Positions 18,054 through 28,938 of a stretch of 64,000 nt of DNA are shown here, piece after piece. The DNA is taken from assembly GCF_900107045.1 (NCBI RefSeq), contig NZ_FNON01000002.1, forward strand, positions 186,001 through 250,000, read 5' to 3'. The notes under the pieces were generated by a model. That model did no database searches. It was not told the origin of the DNA and worked only from the letters and a program-made list of their open reading frames with translations. Position 1 is the first letter of the stretch. The number at the start of each line of letters is the position of its first letter. The position numbers and the translations under genes are program-made. The stretch is from Amycolatopsis xylanica. GTDB taxonomy: Bacteria > Actinomycetota > Actinomycetes > Mycobacteriales > Pseudonocardiaceae.

Positions 18054-18097
18054 TCGTGCGCGTTGCGGGCGGTTCTAACCGCCCGCAACGCGCACGA
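18054..18097. repeat. Palindromic intergenic repeat, family A copy 3
   Basis: A perfect 21-bp inverted repeat with a CT centre (GGCGGTT-CT-AACCGCC), arm sequence TCGTGCGCGTTGCGG. It ends 5 bp before the stop of the minus-strand glucoamylase gene and probably terminates it. Confidence 0.75.
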
Positions 18098-18101
18098 GCC
18101 C

Positions 18102-20270
18102 TTAACAGCCCAGGAAGTGGCAGCGCACGACGCGCGGCTGCTCGATCACGGACCCGGCCTGCACCGCCCACGCGAGGCGGAGGTACTGCGCGTGCGTCCA
18201 GGCCAGCGGGGTCGCCGACGCGGTCGGCGTGCCCGGCGGGAAGCCGGTCTGGCCTGACGGCGCGTTCTGGTCCCAGACCTGCTCGGGCATGGTGTCGCCC
18301 GAGCTGCTCACGCGGCCGAGGTCGCGCAAACGTTTGGCCGCCGTCGCCCGATCGCCGTTGACCAGGTCGTACTCGCCACGCTCACCCGCGAGCAGCGGCC
18401 ACAGCCTGCCGAACGTCGTCCGGCTTTCCGCCGGGTACGTGTAGTCCCACGGCTTGCCGTCGGCCTGCTCGCCGTAGCCGTCGAGCGAGTAGCGGTGCCA
18501 GAACTGCCCGGTCGGCGTGGTGAAGGCGATGTCCTTGTCGGTCACCTTGATGCTGTTGACGATGACCGGGTCGTCGGCTCGGTAGATGCCGAGGCGCACC
18601 AGGTCGAGGAACCCGGCGTCCGTGACCTCACGCTGGTCCTTCGTGAGGCTCGAGTTGCCCAGGTTGTACTTGGTGCCGTTGTTGGCGTTGCCGTCCTTGG
18701 TCAGCCGGACGAAGTACGGGTCCTTCGACAGCGGCCCGTTGGTGGTGATCGTCTGCTTGGCGAGGTCGGCCTTGAACTTGTCCGCCGCCGCCAGGTAGCG
18801 CGCCGCGTCGGCGGCGGCGCCGTTGGCCTTCGCGATGTCGGCCGCGCAGACCAGACCGGCGATCACCGAAGCGATGGTCGAGGGCGACCAGCCGTCCTGT
18901 TCCTCCCAGCGCTCCTGCTGCGAGTACGGCGAAGGCTGTCCCTTCTCACCCTTGTAGCCGAGGATGAAGTCGGCCGCCTTGCGCACACCCGCCCAGGTCT
19001 TCGCGTCCTTCTTGCCGAGCTGCTGCGCGAGCACGATCGGGAACGCGGTCTCGTCGAGCTGGATGGACGTCCAGTACGGGGTTCCGTTGACGTGCGAGTT
19101 CTGCGGCAGGTGCCCGTCGGGCCGCTGCTGCGTGCCGAACATGTAGTCCACCGCGCGCTCGGCGGCGCGCCGGTCGCCCGCGGCGAGCATGCCGGTGGCG
19201 ATTTGGTACAGGTCGCGCGGCCACACCAGGTGATACGTGCCCGACGGCGACCATTCGGGGTCGTTGTTGCCGAAACGCCAAGGCATGCTCGGCGACGCGA
19301 TGAACGCGCCGGGGTGCAGCTTGTCCTCGCTCGCGGCGAGCATCAGCACCGAAGCCTCGTAAAGATCGCGCTCCTGCTTGGTCTTCAGCGAGTCGGGCGC
19401 GCCCTTCACGCTGCGCAGGTATCCGCGCCAGCCCCATTCGTTCGACCGGGCCACCGCCTCGAACGTCGCGCGCTGCGACAGGCGCGCGGTGTCCAGCGCG
19501 GCGGCGGTGTTCGCGCCGAGGCCGATGGCGAGGTCGACGTGCTTCGAGCGCAGACCGTCCACTGTGGTCTGACCGGTGACCACGACATTGCCCTTGGCCG
19601 CGCTCGGGTAGTCGACGAGCTTGCCCGTCTTGGTCAGCTGCGTCCTGCCGTCGGACACGCCCGCGTAGCCGGCGCTCTTGTGCGTGAAGGCGGGCTTGGC
19701 GGTCAGCGCGGCGCCGGTCTTCGCGTCACCGGCGACGACCGCGTCGCCGATGACGTTCGCCGAGTCGTCCGAGCCGTCGTTGGTCAGGTCCGGGTCCATG
19801 ACCGCGTAGAGCTGGAACGGCTTGCCGGTCAGCGACTGGAAGTCGGTGCTGACGAGCACGGTCGCGCGTGCCGGGTCGGTCACGTAGGTCTTCTTGAGCT
19901 TCCAGCGGTGCTGGTCGTCGGTGATCGTCTGCTCGTAGGTGAGCCCGTCGGTCCGGCGGACCTGCTGGGACTTGGCGTCGGAGTCGACCGTGGCGGTGCT
20001 GCCGTCGCTGACGACGAAATTGAGCGAACGGATCGCCGGCGTCGACAGGTCCGGGTAGTAGACCTCGGACAGCTGGCCGGCATGCAGCGTGAACCAGACA
20101 TTGCCAGCCTGGGAGCGGGCCGTCCCGAAGCCGGTCTTGTTGGCCGGGAGCCAGCTCGGATGCGTGCCGGGTGCGCCCGGCGCGTCCGCGCTCGGCGCCG
20201 CGGCAGCCGACGCCGGGATCAGCCCGGTGACCAGCAGGCCGGCCAGCGCCGGGTACAGGAATTTGCGCAT
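18102..20270 (-). CDS. Secreted GH15 glucoamylase/glucodextranase
   Basis: A 722-residue secreted glycoside hydrolase with a signal peptide (MRKFLYPALAGLLVTGLIPASAAAAPS, cleavage near residues 24-26). An N-terminal beta-sandwich of about 270 residues precedes the (alpha/alpha)6 GH15 barrel with WPRDLYQIATG, LDETAFPIVLAQQ and MPEQVWDQ, the last holding the likely catalytic base Glu. The family releases glucose from alpha-glucan ends; layout fits glucodextranase-type bacterial enzymes. The start is the ATG at 20270. The C-terminus VVRCHFLGC has a Cys pair that may form a disulfide. Divergent from the HtrA-like gene across about 175 bp. Confidence 0.92.
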   Translation of the reverse strand: MRKFLYPALAGLLVTGLIPASAAAAPSADAPGAPGTHPSWLPANKTGFGTARSQAGNVWFTLHAGQLSEVYYPDLSTPAIRSLNFVVSDGSTATVDSDAKSQQVRRTDGLTYEQTITDDQHRWKLKKTYVTDPARATVLVSTDFQSLTGKPFQLYAVMDPDLTNDGSDDSANVIGDAVVAGDAKTGAALTAKPAFTHKSAGYAGVSDGRTQLTKTGKLVDYPSAAKGNVVVTGQTTVDGLRSKHVDLAIGLGANTAAALDTARLSQRATFEAVARSNEWGWRGYLRSVKGAPDSLKTKQERDLYEASVLMLAASEDKLHPGAFIASPSMPWRFGNNDPEWSPSGTYHLVWPRDLYQIATGMLAAGDRRAAERAVDYMFGTQQRPDGHLPQNSHVNGTPYWTSIQLDETAFPIVLAQQLGKKDAKTWAGVRKAADFILGYKGEKGQPSPYSQQERWEEQDGWSPSTIASVIAGLVCAADIAKANGAAADAARYLAAADKFKADLAKQTITTNGPLSKDPYFVRLTKDGNANNGTKYNLGNSSLTKDQREVTDAGFLDLVRLGIYRADDPVIVNSIKVTDKDIAFTTPTGQFWHRYSLDGYGEQADGKPWDYTYPAESRTTFGRLWPLLAGERGEYDLVNGDRATAAKRLRDLGRVSSSGDTMPEQVWDQNAPSGQTGFPPGTPTASATPLAWTHAQYLRLAWAVQAGSVIEQPRVVRCHFLGC

Positions 20271-20446
20271 ATCAACCCCAAAGAGGATCACTTCTGCACC
20301 GTTACAGAAGCGGCGAATGAGTCTGCCTCAGATCACCTGCCCGAGACAGGGCCGAATGGCGGGTTCACCTAGAGCGAACACATCCCGTTGATCTTTCACG
20401 GGGGTGCACACTCGTATCAGCTGCAACGGTGTAATCGAGGTGAGTG

Positions 20447-21370
20447 ATGGACTCCGAAGCGATGGACGCCTACTCGGTCGCCGTGAGCACGGTCGCCAGG
20501 ATCGTCACCCCGCACGTCGCCAGCGTCGAACTCGCGCGCGGCAGCGGCTCGGCCGTGGTGTTCACCGGCGAGGGCCACCTGCTGACCAACGCGCACGTCG
20601 TCGGCTCGCATCGGCGCGGCTTCGCGACGTACGCGGACGGCACCGAAGCCGCCTTCGACGTCGTCGGCGCGGACCCGCTCTCGGACCTGGCCGTGCTGCG
20701 CGCCGCGGAAGCGCCACCCGCGGCCGTGCTCGGCGACGCGGACAAGCTCGTCGTCGGCCAGCTCGTCGTCGCCGTCGGCAGCCCGCTGGGCTTCACCGGC
20801 TCGGTGACCGCGGGCGTCGTGAGCGCGCTCGGCCGTGCGTTGCCGGTCCGAGTGCGGGGGCCGCAGCGCAGTACTGGGCGCGTGATCGAGGACGTCATCC
20901 AGACCGACGCCGCGCTCAACCCCGGCAACTCCGGCGGCGCGCTCGCGGATTCGGCGGGCCGGGTCGTCGGCGTCAACACCGCGGTCGCCGGGATCGGGCT
21001 CGGCCTGGCCGTCCCGATCAACGCGACCACCCGCCGGATCATCGACACCCTGCTCGTCGAAGGCCGGGTGCGCCGCGCCTACCTCGGCGTGGTCGGCGTC
21101 CCGGCGCCGCTGCCCGACGACGTCGCCGAGCGCACCGGCCAGCGCGCCGGGCTCCGCGTGCGCGAGGTGGTCGCGGACGGGCCCGCCGCACGCGCGGGCC
21201 TGCGCGCGGGCGATCTCGTGCTCACCGTCGGCCGCGAACGCGTCTCGGACGCGCAGGGAATCCAGCGGCAGCTGTTCGCCGAAGTGATCGGCACGGCGCT
21301 GCCCATCACGGTGCTGCGCAACGGCGCGATGGTCGACGTCTACGCCAAACCGGTGGAACTCGTCGGCTAG
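20447..21370 (+). CDS. HtrA/DegP-like serine protease with PDZ domain
   Basis: A 307-residue trypsin-fold protease with triad residues His in LLTNAHVVG, Asp in DPLSDLAVLR and Ser in NPGNSGGAL, followed by one PDZ domain (about residues 205-300, RAGLRVREVVADGPAARAGLRAGD). No signal peptide or membrane helix precedes the protease domain, which starts by residue 15. It is therefore predicted cytoplasmic, unlike most HtrA proteins. The ATG at 20447 has GAGG 6 nt upstream; the GTG at 20444 is an alternative. Its 3' end overlaps the convergent Uma2 gene by 4 bp. Confidence 0.93.
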   Translation: MDSEAMDAYSVAVSTVARIVTPHVASVELARGSGSAVVFTGEGHLLTNAHVVGSHRRGFATYADGTEAAFDVVGADPLSDLAVLRAAEAPPAAVLGDADKLVVGQLVVAVGSPLGFTGSVTAGVVSALGRALPVRVRGPQRSTGRVIEDVIQTDAALNPGNSGGALADSAGRVVGVNTAVAGIGLGLAVPINATTRRIIDTLLVEGRVRRAYLGVVGVPAPLPDDVAERTGQRAGLRVREVVADGPAARAGLRAGDLVLTVGRERVSDAQGIQRQLFAEVIGTALPITVLRNGAMVDVYAKPVELVG

Positions 21371-21936
21371 CGGAAGTCGTTCGTGTCGAGTTTCAGGTTG
21401 ATGGGCTCGGGAAGCTCGATCCGGCTGCCGAAGAGCGCGGCCATGATCTCCCGGTAGTGCCCGTCCGCCGGGTCGGAGAACACGGTGACCAGCGGCCCGT
21501 GCTCGTCGAAGCGATCGATCATCAAGTACACCGGGATCGACGCCTCGGCGTACGCCCGGAGTTTCTCCACGCGATCCACGCGGGCATTGCTCGGCGAGAC
21601 GATCTCCACGACCAGCTTGGCACTGCTCGCGGGCACCGGGTCCAGGTCGGCACGCGTCAGCGCCTCGACGGGCATGACCACGAGATCCGGCACGTAGAGC
21701 CTGCGCAGGCCGACCACCGAGATGCCCAGCGTCTGATAGACACCCCACTCCCGCGGGACGGCGCCCAGCAACGCCCGATGCACCACACCCGCGATCAGGT
21801 TGTGGTCGACACCGGGCGGCGGCACCATCGTGATCCCTCCCTCACAGACCTCGGCGTGCCAGCCCTCCGGTATGTCGGCCTCCTGCCACGAGCGCAGCAG
21901 CGCGTTCCACCCTTCGTTCCTGGCAACGGTGCTCAT
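21367..21936 (-). CDS. Uma2 family (DUF820) putative endonuclease
   Basis: A 189-residue PD-(D/E)XK-fold protein: VPDLVVMPVE, then KLVVEIVSPSNARVDRVEKLRAYAEASIPVYLMID, giving the D…E-x-V…K pattern of the family. Many actinobacteria encode numerous copies; substrate and role are unknown. The start is the ATG at 21936 with a strong GGAGGTGAA upstream. It is separated by about 150 bp from the thiC riboswitch, which points the other way. Confidence 0.88.
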   Translation of the reverse strand: MSTVARNEGWNALLRSWQEADIPEGWHAEVCEGGITMVPPPGVDHNLIAGVVHRALLGAVPREWGVYQTLGISVVGLRRLYVPDLVVMPVEALTRADLDPVPASSAKLVVEIVSPSNARVDRVEKLRAYAEASIPVYLMIDRFDEHGPLVTVFSDPADGHYREIMAALFGSRIELPEPINLKLDTNDFR

Positions 21937-22085
21937 TGAGTTCACCTCCTTCACTCGCCACTTCGAGGCTACCTCGCGGCACCGACAAAACCTGGATTCG
22001 CGGTGTCCATGGACCCACTCAAGTGACACTGACCAGGCGGGGTTGAGTACTCGGGGCGGGCATGGCATGGTCGGGGTACAACCAA

Positions 22086-24652
<2,567 letters not shown>

Positions 24653-24663
24653 CCGCGAGGGCC

Positions 24664-24720
24664 GGGATTTAGCGGGCTTTATCCCGGGAAAAGCGCCCGG
24701 GATAAAGCCCGCTAAATCTC
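24664..24720. repeat. Palindromic intergenic repeat, family B copy 3
   Basis: GGGATTTAGCGGGCTTTATC plus CCGGG and its inverse (24696-24720) form a 25-bp stem with one mismatch around AAAAGCG. It fills the gap between convergent thiD and the HxlR-type gene, touching the latter's stop codon. A bidirectional terminator is likely. Confidence 0.75.
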
Positions 24721-25108
24721 ACGACACAGGTTCGACGACGCGGGAGTCGAAGGTTTCGCGTGCCTCTCGGATGCGGCTGAAGTTGGCCTGTGACCAGGTG
24801 CTCAGCGCGACGAGGTGCCGGGAGACGTCCGTGCCGAGGTCGGTCAGCGCGTACTCGACGGTCGGCGGGGTCGTCGGGTAGACCGTGCGCGTGATCAGGC
24901 CGTCGCGCTCCAGCGCGCGCAGGTTCTGGGTGAGCATCTTCTGGCTGATGCCCTCGACCGCGCGGCGCAGCTCGCCGAAGCGGTGCGGGCGCCGCCGGAG
25001 CGCTCCGAGCATCAGCGCCGTCCACTTGTTCGCCAGCAGGTCGAGCACGTCCCGGCACGGGCAGTTCTTCAGATAAACGTCCCAGTGCTGGTCAGAGGTA
25101 GTTTCCAT
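24719..25108 (-). CDS. HxlR-family transcriptional regulator
   Basis: A 129-residue winged-helix protein with the family core LLANKWTALMLGALRRRPHRFGELRRAVEGISQKMLTQNLRALERDGLI. Two Cys (C16, C18 in NCPCRD) sit just before the wHTH, where HxlR-type sensors such as HypR and YodB hold redox- or quinone-sensing cysteines. It is divergent from a quinone-oxidoreductase-like gene, which it probably controls through the repeats between them (inference). Confidence 0.93.
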   Translation of the reverse strand: METTSDQHWDVYLKNCPCRDVLDLLANKWTALMLGALRRRPHRFGELRRAVEGISQKMLTQNLRALERDGLITRTVYPTTPPTVEYALTDLGTDVSRHLVALSTWSQANFSRIREARETFDSRVVEPVS

Positions 25109-25111
25109 TAG

Positions 25112-25155
25112 GTACCTACTTTACGAGGAAGTGCCTTCTAGCGAAAAGTGCCTAC
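25112..25155. promoter_or_regulatory. Candidate HxlR operator with three repeats
   Basis: GTACCTAC (25112), GTGCCTTC (25131) and GTGCCTAC (25148) recur at 17-19 bp spacing in the divergent gap, and TAGGTACCTA (25109-25118) is a palindrome touching the regulator's start region. The spacing is close to two helical turns. Binding by the adjacent regulator is inferred. Confidence 0.5.
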
Positions 25156-25202
25156 CTGCCCGAGCATAGGTCATGCCAGCGAGAACGAACAGGAGCAGAC
25201 CG

Positions 25203-26108
25203 ATGCGAGTGGTGACCCAGCAGGAGTTCGGCGGACCCGAAGTGCTGCGTGTGATCGAGACCGACCGGCCGGCGCCCGGCCCGACCGAGGTGCTCGTGCG
25301 GGTGCACGCCGCCGGGATCAACCCGGTCGACTGGAAGACGCGGGCACACGAGGTCTTCATGGGTGAGCCGCCCTACACGGTGGGCTGGGACGTCTCCGGC
25401 GTCGTCGAGGAACTCGGGTTCGGCGCCACCGGCGTCGACGTCGGCGACGAGGTGCTCGGCATGCCGCTGTTCCCCCGGCAGGCCGCGGCGTACGCGGACT
25501 ACGTGGTCGCGCCGTCACGCCACTTCGTCCGCAAGCCGAAGGGCCTGTCACACGCCGAGGCCGCCGGGCTCCCGCTCGCCGGGCTGACCGCGTGGCAGGC
25601 GCTGGTCGACGTCGCGAACGTCCAGCCGGGACAGCGGGTGCTCGTCGACGGCGCGGCGGGCGGCGTCGGCCATCTCGCCGTGCAGATCGCGAAGGCCCGC
25701 GGCGCGTACGTGCTCGGCACCGCCAGCGCGCCGAAGCACGAGTTCCTGCGCTCGCTCGGCGTCGACGAGCCGGTCGACTACCGGGACCCGAACGCCACCG
25801 TGACCGGCCTCGACGTGCTGGCCGCGACGGTCGGCGAGGAGAGCACGTCCCGCTGGCTGCCCGCCGTGCGCCACGGCGGGATCGTGGTGACCGTGGCGGC
25901 GAGCCAGATCGACGCGCCGGGCGTGCGGCACCGCCAGGTGCTGGTCGAGCCCGACCAGATCGGTCTCACCGGCCTGGTCGAGCTCATCGGCAAGGGACAG
26001 CTCAAGGTGCACGTGGAGCAGACGTTCCCGCTCGAAGAAGCGGGCAAGGCACACGAACTCGGCGAAGCTGGCCGGGTGACCGGCAAGCTCGTGCTCACCG
26101 TCGCCTGA
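25203..26108 (+). CDS. NADP-dependent zinc-less alcohol dehydrogenase/quinone oxidoreductase
   Basis: A 301-residue MDR-superfamily enzyme: the GroES-like N-domain (AAGINPVDWKTRAH, WDVSGVVEELG) and a Rossmann domain with VDGAAGGVGHLAVQIAKARGA, the nucleotide loop. Catalytic-zinc ligands are absent, as in quinone oxidoreductases. The ATG at 25203 has AGGAG upstream. Divergence from a HxlR regulator with an N-terminal Cys pair suggests a role in reducing quinones or other electrophiles (inference). Confidence 0.92.
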   Translation: MRVVTQQEFGGPEVLRVIETDRPAPGPTEVLVRVHAAGINPVDWKTRAHEVFMGEPPYTVGWDVSGVVEELGFGATGVDVGDEVLGMPLFPRQAAAYADYVVAPSRHFVRKPKGLSHAEAAGLPLAGLTAWQALVDVANVQPGQRVLVDGAAGGVGHLAVQIAKARGAYVLGTASAPKHEFLRSLGVDEPVDYRDPNATVTGLDVLAATVGEESTSRWLPAVRHGGIVVTVAASQIDAPGVRHRQVLVEPDQIGLTGLVELIGKGQLKVHVEQTFPLEEAGKAHELGEAGRVTGKLVLTVA

Positions 26109-26158
26109 GGGTCGTGAGTGTTCCGGCCGGTTAGAACCGGCCGGAACACTCACGACCC
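26109..26158. repeat. Palindromic intergenic repeat, family A copy 4
   Basis: Exact 50-bp duplicate of the element at 281-330 (24-bp perfect arms, AG centre). It starts directly after the oxidoreductase stop and ends 6 bp before the convergent PLC-like stop. Confidence 0.8.
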
Positions 26159-26164
26159 CTGCGG

Positions 26165-27175
26165 CTATCCGCGAGGCACGACCAGCGGGAGCACCGTGGT
26201 CAGGCCCACCCAGTCCGAAGTGATCATCGAGGCGTGCGCCTTGGCGAGATCGGTGAGGCGCTGGGTGGCCTGTTCCGGGGTCGGATTGCGCGAGTCGATG
26301 GCGGGCGCGACGTTGTGCGCGTCGGTCATCACCACGAAGTAGTGGTTGGCGTCGTACCACCACGGGCCGGTGTTGGTGAGCCACGCGTTCGCGTCGCCGT
26401 CGAAGAACACGAACCAAGGCTTGAGAGCCGCCTCGTACTTGTCACGCGGATCGCCGCCGACAGCGCCGTGCACGGTCGGGAAGACCTGCGCGTCGCCGAG
26501 CCTGCCCGCGTTCTTCAGGCCGACCAGGTACCGCGCGTACTCGACGTCGGTCTTGAGCGTGTCCGTCGGGTTACCCTCCTCGACCGTGCCGGGGATGATC
26601 TCGATGAACACCTTGCCCTGCAACGAACTCCGCGTCGGCCAGTTGTCCGCCTTGGCCGCCTCGTCGAGCGTGGCGTAGCCGCCGAGCAGGTCGGCCGGGC
26701 GGAAGACGTGCCCGCCGAGGTGCCCACGGATGGACGCGTCGAGCTCGTCGGGGCCGCGGCCGCCGTTGTCCGAGAAGCCGGTCTTCATCTCCAGCTTGAG
26801 CAGGATCGGGCCCTTGCCGGGATGCGCGTCGAGCCAGATCCGGATGTCGTCGAGGCAGTACTCGAGGTTCTTGTTCTTGCCGCCGGTGTAGAGCTGCGAC
26901 GCCGAGGTGGCCGCGACGCAGTTGTTGCCGTTGCCCAGCGGGTTGGAGTGGCTGACCTTCCATTCCTTGGTGATGATGTTCGGCCAGACGTCCAGCTCGA
27001 TCAGCGACGTGCCGTTGTCGAGCGAGCGGGCGAGGTAGTCGTAGGCGGCCGTGTCGTAGGTGTTGTGCACCCCGACCGTGGTGCTGCCGGAGACCTTCGC
27101 GGGGTCGGCCTGTGCCGTGCCCGTCATCACGGCGAACAGCATTCCCGCCGCCAGCGCTGCCGAGGAGAATCGCAT
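26165..27175 (-). CDS. Secreted PI-PLC-domain phosphodiesterase
   Basis: A 336-residue protein with a signal peptide (MRFSSAALAAGMLFAVMTGTAQAD). It shows the TIM-barrel hallmarks of PI-PLC/GDPD-like enzymes: the first active-site His in GVHNTYD, acid residues in SLIELDVW and the second His in VSHSNPLG. It probably cleaves a phosphodiester of a lipid head group or teichoic-type polymer outside the cell. The calcium-independent PI-PLC type is most similar, but the substrate is not determinable here. It is monocistronic between a palindrome and the divergent second thiD. Confidence 0.85.
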   Translation of the reverse strand: MRFSSAALAAGMLFAVMTGTAQADPAKVSGSTTVGVHNTYDTAAYDYLARSLDNGTSLIELDVWPNIITKEWKVSHSNPLGNGNNCVAATSASQLYTGGKNKNLEYCLDDIRIWLDAHPGKGPILLKLEMKTGFSDNGGRGPDELDASIRGHLGGHVFRPADLLGGYATLDEAAKADNWPTRSSLQGKVFIEIIPGTVEEGNPTDTLKTDVEYARYLVGLKNAGRLGDAQVFPTVHGAVGGDPRDKYEAALKPWFVFFDGDANAWLTNTGPWWYDANHYFVVMTDAHNVAPAIDSRNPTPEQATQRLTDLAKAHASMITSDWVGLTTVLPLVVPRG

Positions 27176-27290
27176 CCTGATCCCTTCACGGAGCCTTGAA
27201 AGAATTTCGCGTTCTCACACTGTGCCAACATGGTGGCGGCCACGTGAAGGGGAAATGGCCGGATGGACTAGACCAGAAGTCGGGAGACCC

Positions 27291-28100
27291 ATGAAGACCG
27301 CGCTCACCATCGCAGGCTCGGACTCGGGCGGGGCGGCAGGCCTGCAGGCGGACCTGCGCACCTTCCTGACCTGCGGGGTGCACGGTCTCGTCGCCGTCAC
27401 CGCGGTGACCGTGCAGAACACGCTCGGCGTGCACGACCGCGCCGACCTGCCGCCGCACATCGTCGCCGGGCAGATCGAGGCGGTGGCCGCCGATATGGGT
27501 GTCAACGCGGCCAAGACCGGCATGCTCGCGTCGGCGGAGATCATCCGGGCGGTCGCCGAGGCCTGCGACAAGGCGGGCATCGGCCGCGACTTCAAGACCC
27601 CGTTCGTCGTCGACCCGGTCGCCGCGTCGATGCACGGCACCCCGCTGTTCGACGACGACGGCCTCGCCGCGCTGCGCGACGAGCTGCTGCCGCGCGCGAC
27701 CGTGCTCACGCCGAACCTCGACGAGGTGCGGCTGCTGACCGGCATGGAGGTCACCACGCGCGACCAGATGCACCAGGCCGCGTTCGTGCTCCAGCGGCTG
27801 GGCCCGCGCTACGTGCTGGTCAAGGGCGGCCATCTGAAGGGCGATCCGGAGTGCATGGACCTGCTCTTCGACGGCTCCACGTTCGTCGAGCTCGAAGGGC
27901 CGCGCTTCGACACCCCGCACACGCACGGCGCGGGCGACACCATGGCGTCCGCGCTGACGGCCGGGCTGTCCAGGGGGATGCCGGTGGTCGAGGCGGCGCG
28001 CTTCGCCAAGGCGTTCGTCAGCAAGGCGGTCGAAAACGCCTATCCCATGGGCGAAAAGGTCGGTCCCGTCTCCGCGTTCTGGCGGCTCGCGCCCGAATAG
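27291..28100 (+). CDS. thiD: ThiD paralogue, (phospho)methylpyrimidine kinase
   Basis: A 269-residue close paralogue of the riboswitch-controlled ThiD: TIAGSDSGGAAGLQADLRTF, VDPVAASMHGTPLF, TPNLDEVRLLTG, YVLVKGGHL and THGAGDTMASAL. The ATG at 27291 has GGGAGA upstream. No THI element precedes it, so it may act when the riboswitch is off, for example in HMP salvage. Whether both copies do both phosphorylations is unknown. It is followed 5 nt later by the cation-channel gene on the same strand. Confidence 0.93.
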   Translation: MKTALTIAGSDSGGAAGLQADLRTFLTCGVHGLVAVTAVTVQNTLGVHDRADLPPHIVAGQIEAVAADMGVNAAKTGMLASAEIIRAVAEACDKAGIGRDFKTPFVVDPVAASMHGTPLFDDDGLAALRDELLPRATVLTPNLDEVRLLTGMEVTTRDQMHQAAFVLQRLGPRYVLVKGGHLKGDPECMDLLFDGSTFVELEGPRFDTPHTHGAGDTMASALTAGLSRGMPVVEAARFAKAFVSKAVENAYPMGEKVGPVSAFWRLAPE

Positions 28101-28105
28101 TTACG

Positions 28106-28915
28106 ATGCTCGGCGTGTTCAAGCCAGTACAGGTAGCGAAGTTCGTCGAAGACCGCCGGTTCCAGAACTTCATCATCTCCGTGATCATCTTCAACGCCAT
28201 CACGCTGGCGATGGAGACCTCGACCAATCTGCTGGCCGCGTACGGCCCGGTGCTCCACGCGCTCGACCACATCGCGCTCGGCATCTTCGTCGCCGAGCTG
28301 CTCGCGAAGTTCTACGCCTACCGCGCGAAGTTCTTCAGCGACTCGTGGAACGTGTTCGACCTGATCATCATCGGGATCGCGGTGATACCGGCGACCGGGC
28401 CGTTCGCGGTGCTGCGGGCGCTGCGCGTGCTCCGGGTGCTGCGGCTGATCTCGGTCGTGCCGTCGATGCGCAAGGTCGTTTCGGGCCTGCTGACCGCGAT
28501 CCCGGGGATGGCGTCGATCGCGGCGCTGCTGGGGCTGATCATCTTCGTCGCGGGCGTGATGGCGACCAAGCTGTTCGGCGTGATCTCGCCGGAGAACTTC
28601 GGCGACCTGGGCACCTCGCTGTTCACGCTGTTCCAGGTGATGACCGGCGAGGCGTGGCCGGACATCGCGAAGAGCATCATGGTGCAGGCGCCGATGGCGT
28701 GGCTGTTCTTCGTGATCTACATCCTGGTGTCGAGCTTCGCGGTGCTGAACCTGTTCATCGCCGTGGTGGTGAGCGGGATGGAGGACGAGCTGCGGCAGGA
28801 CATCCGCGAGGAGGAGGCCAAGCAGTCGGAGATGCTGGCCGCCGCCAACGCGGAGATCCTCGCCGAGCTGCGCGCACTGCGCGCCGAAATCGCCGCCATG
28901 AAGCAAAACGCCTGA
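28106..28915 (+). CDS. Single-domain voltage-gated cation channel (NavBac-like)
   Basis: A 269-residue six-helix channel subunit expected to form tetramers in the membrane. S1 is IISVIIFNAITLAMET. S4 is AVLRALRVLRVLRLISVV, with four Arg every third residue. The pore helix and filter read LFTLFQVMTGEAWPDI, S6 is IYILVSSFAVLNLFIAVVV, and a C-terminal coiled coil follows (EEEAKQSEML…ELRALRAEIAAMKQ). The filter TGEAW differs from the TLESW of NaChBac, so ion selectivity is uncertain. The ATG at 28106 is used; a GTG at 28115 is possible. It may share a transcript with thiD2, 5 nt upstream. Confidence 0.92.
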   Translation: MLGVFKPVQVAKFVEDRRFQNFIISVIIFNAITLAMETSTNLLAAYGPVLHALDHIALGIFVAELLAKFYAYRAKFFSDSWNVFDLIIIGIAVIPATGPFAVLRALRVLRVLRLISVVPSMRKVVSGLLTAIPGMASIAALLGLIIFVAGVMATKLFGVISPENFGDLGTSLFTLFQVMTGEAWPDIAKSIMVQAPMAWLFFVIYILVSSFAVLNLFIAVVVSGMEDELRQDIREEEAKQSEMLAAANAEILAELRALRAEIAAMKQNA

Positions 28916-28916
28916 C

Positions 28917-28938
28917 GGGATAAAGCCCGCTTTATCCC
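28917..28938. repeat. Palindromic intergenic repeat, family B copy 4 (single arm)
   Basis: A 22-bp perfect palindrome, GGGATAAAGC plus its inverse, lies between the convergent channel and SnoaL genes. The SnoaL stop codon is inside it. Confidence 0.7.

Noticed and set aside
18495..20372. Plus-strand open frame opposite the glucoamylase
   Set aside because: The minus strand shows a signal peptide and GH15 motifs; the plus frame is a GC-bias artefact.
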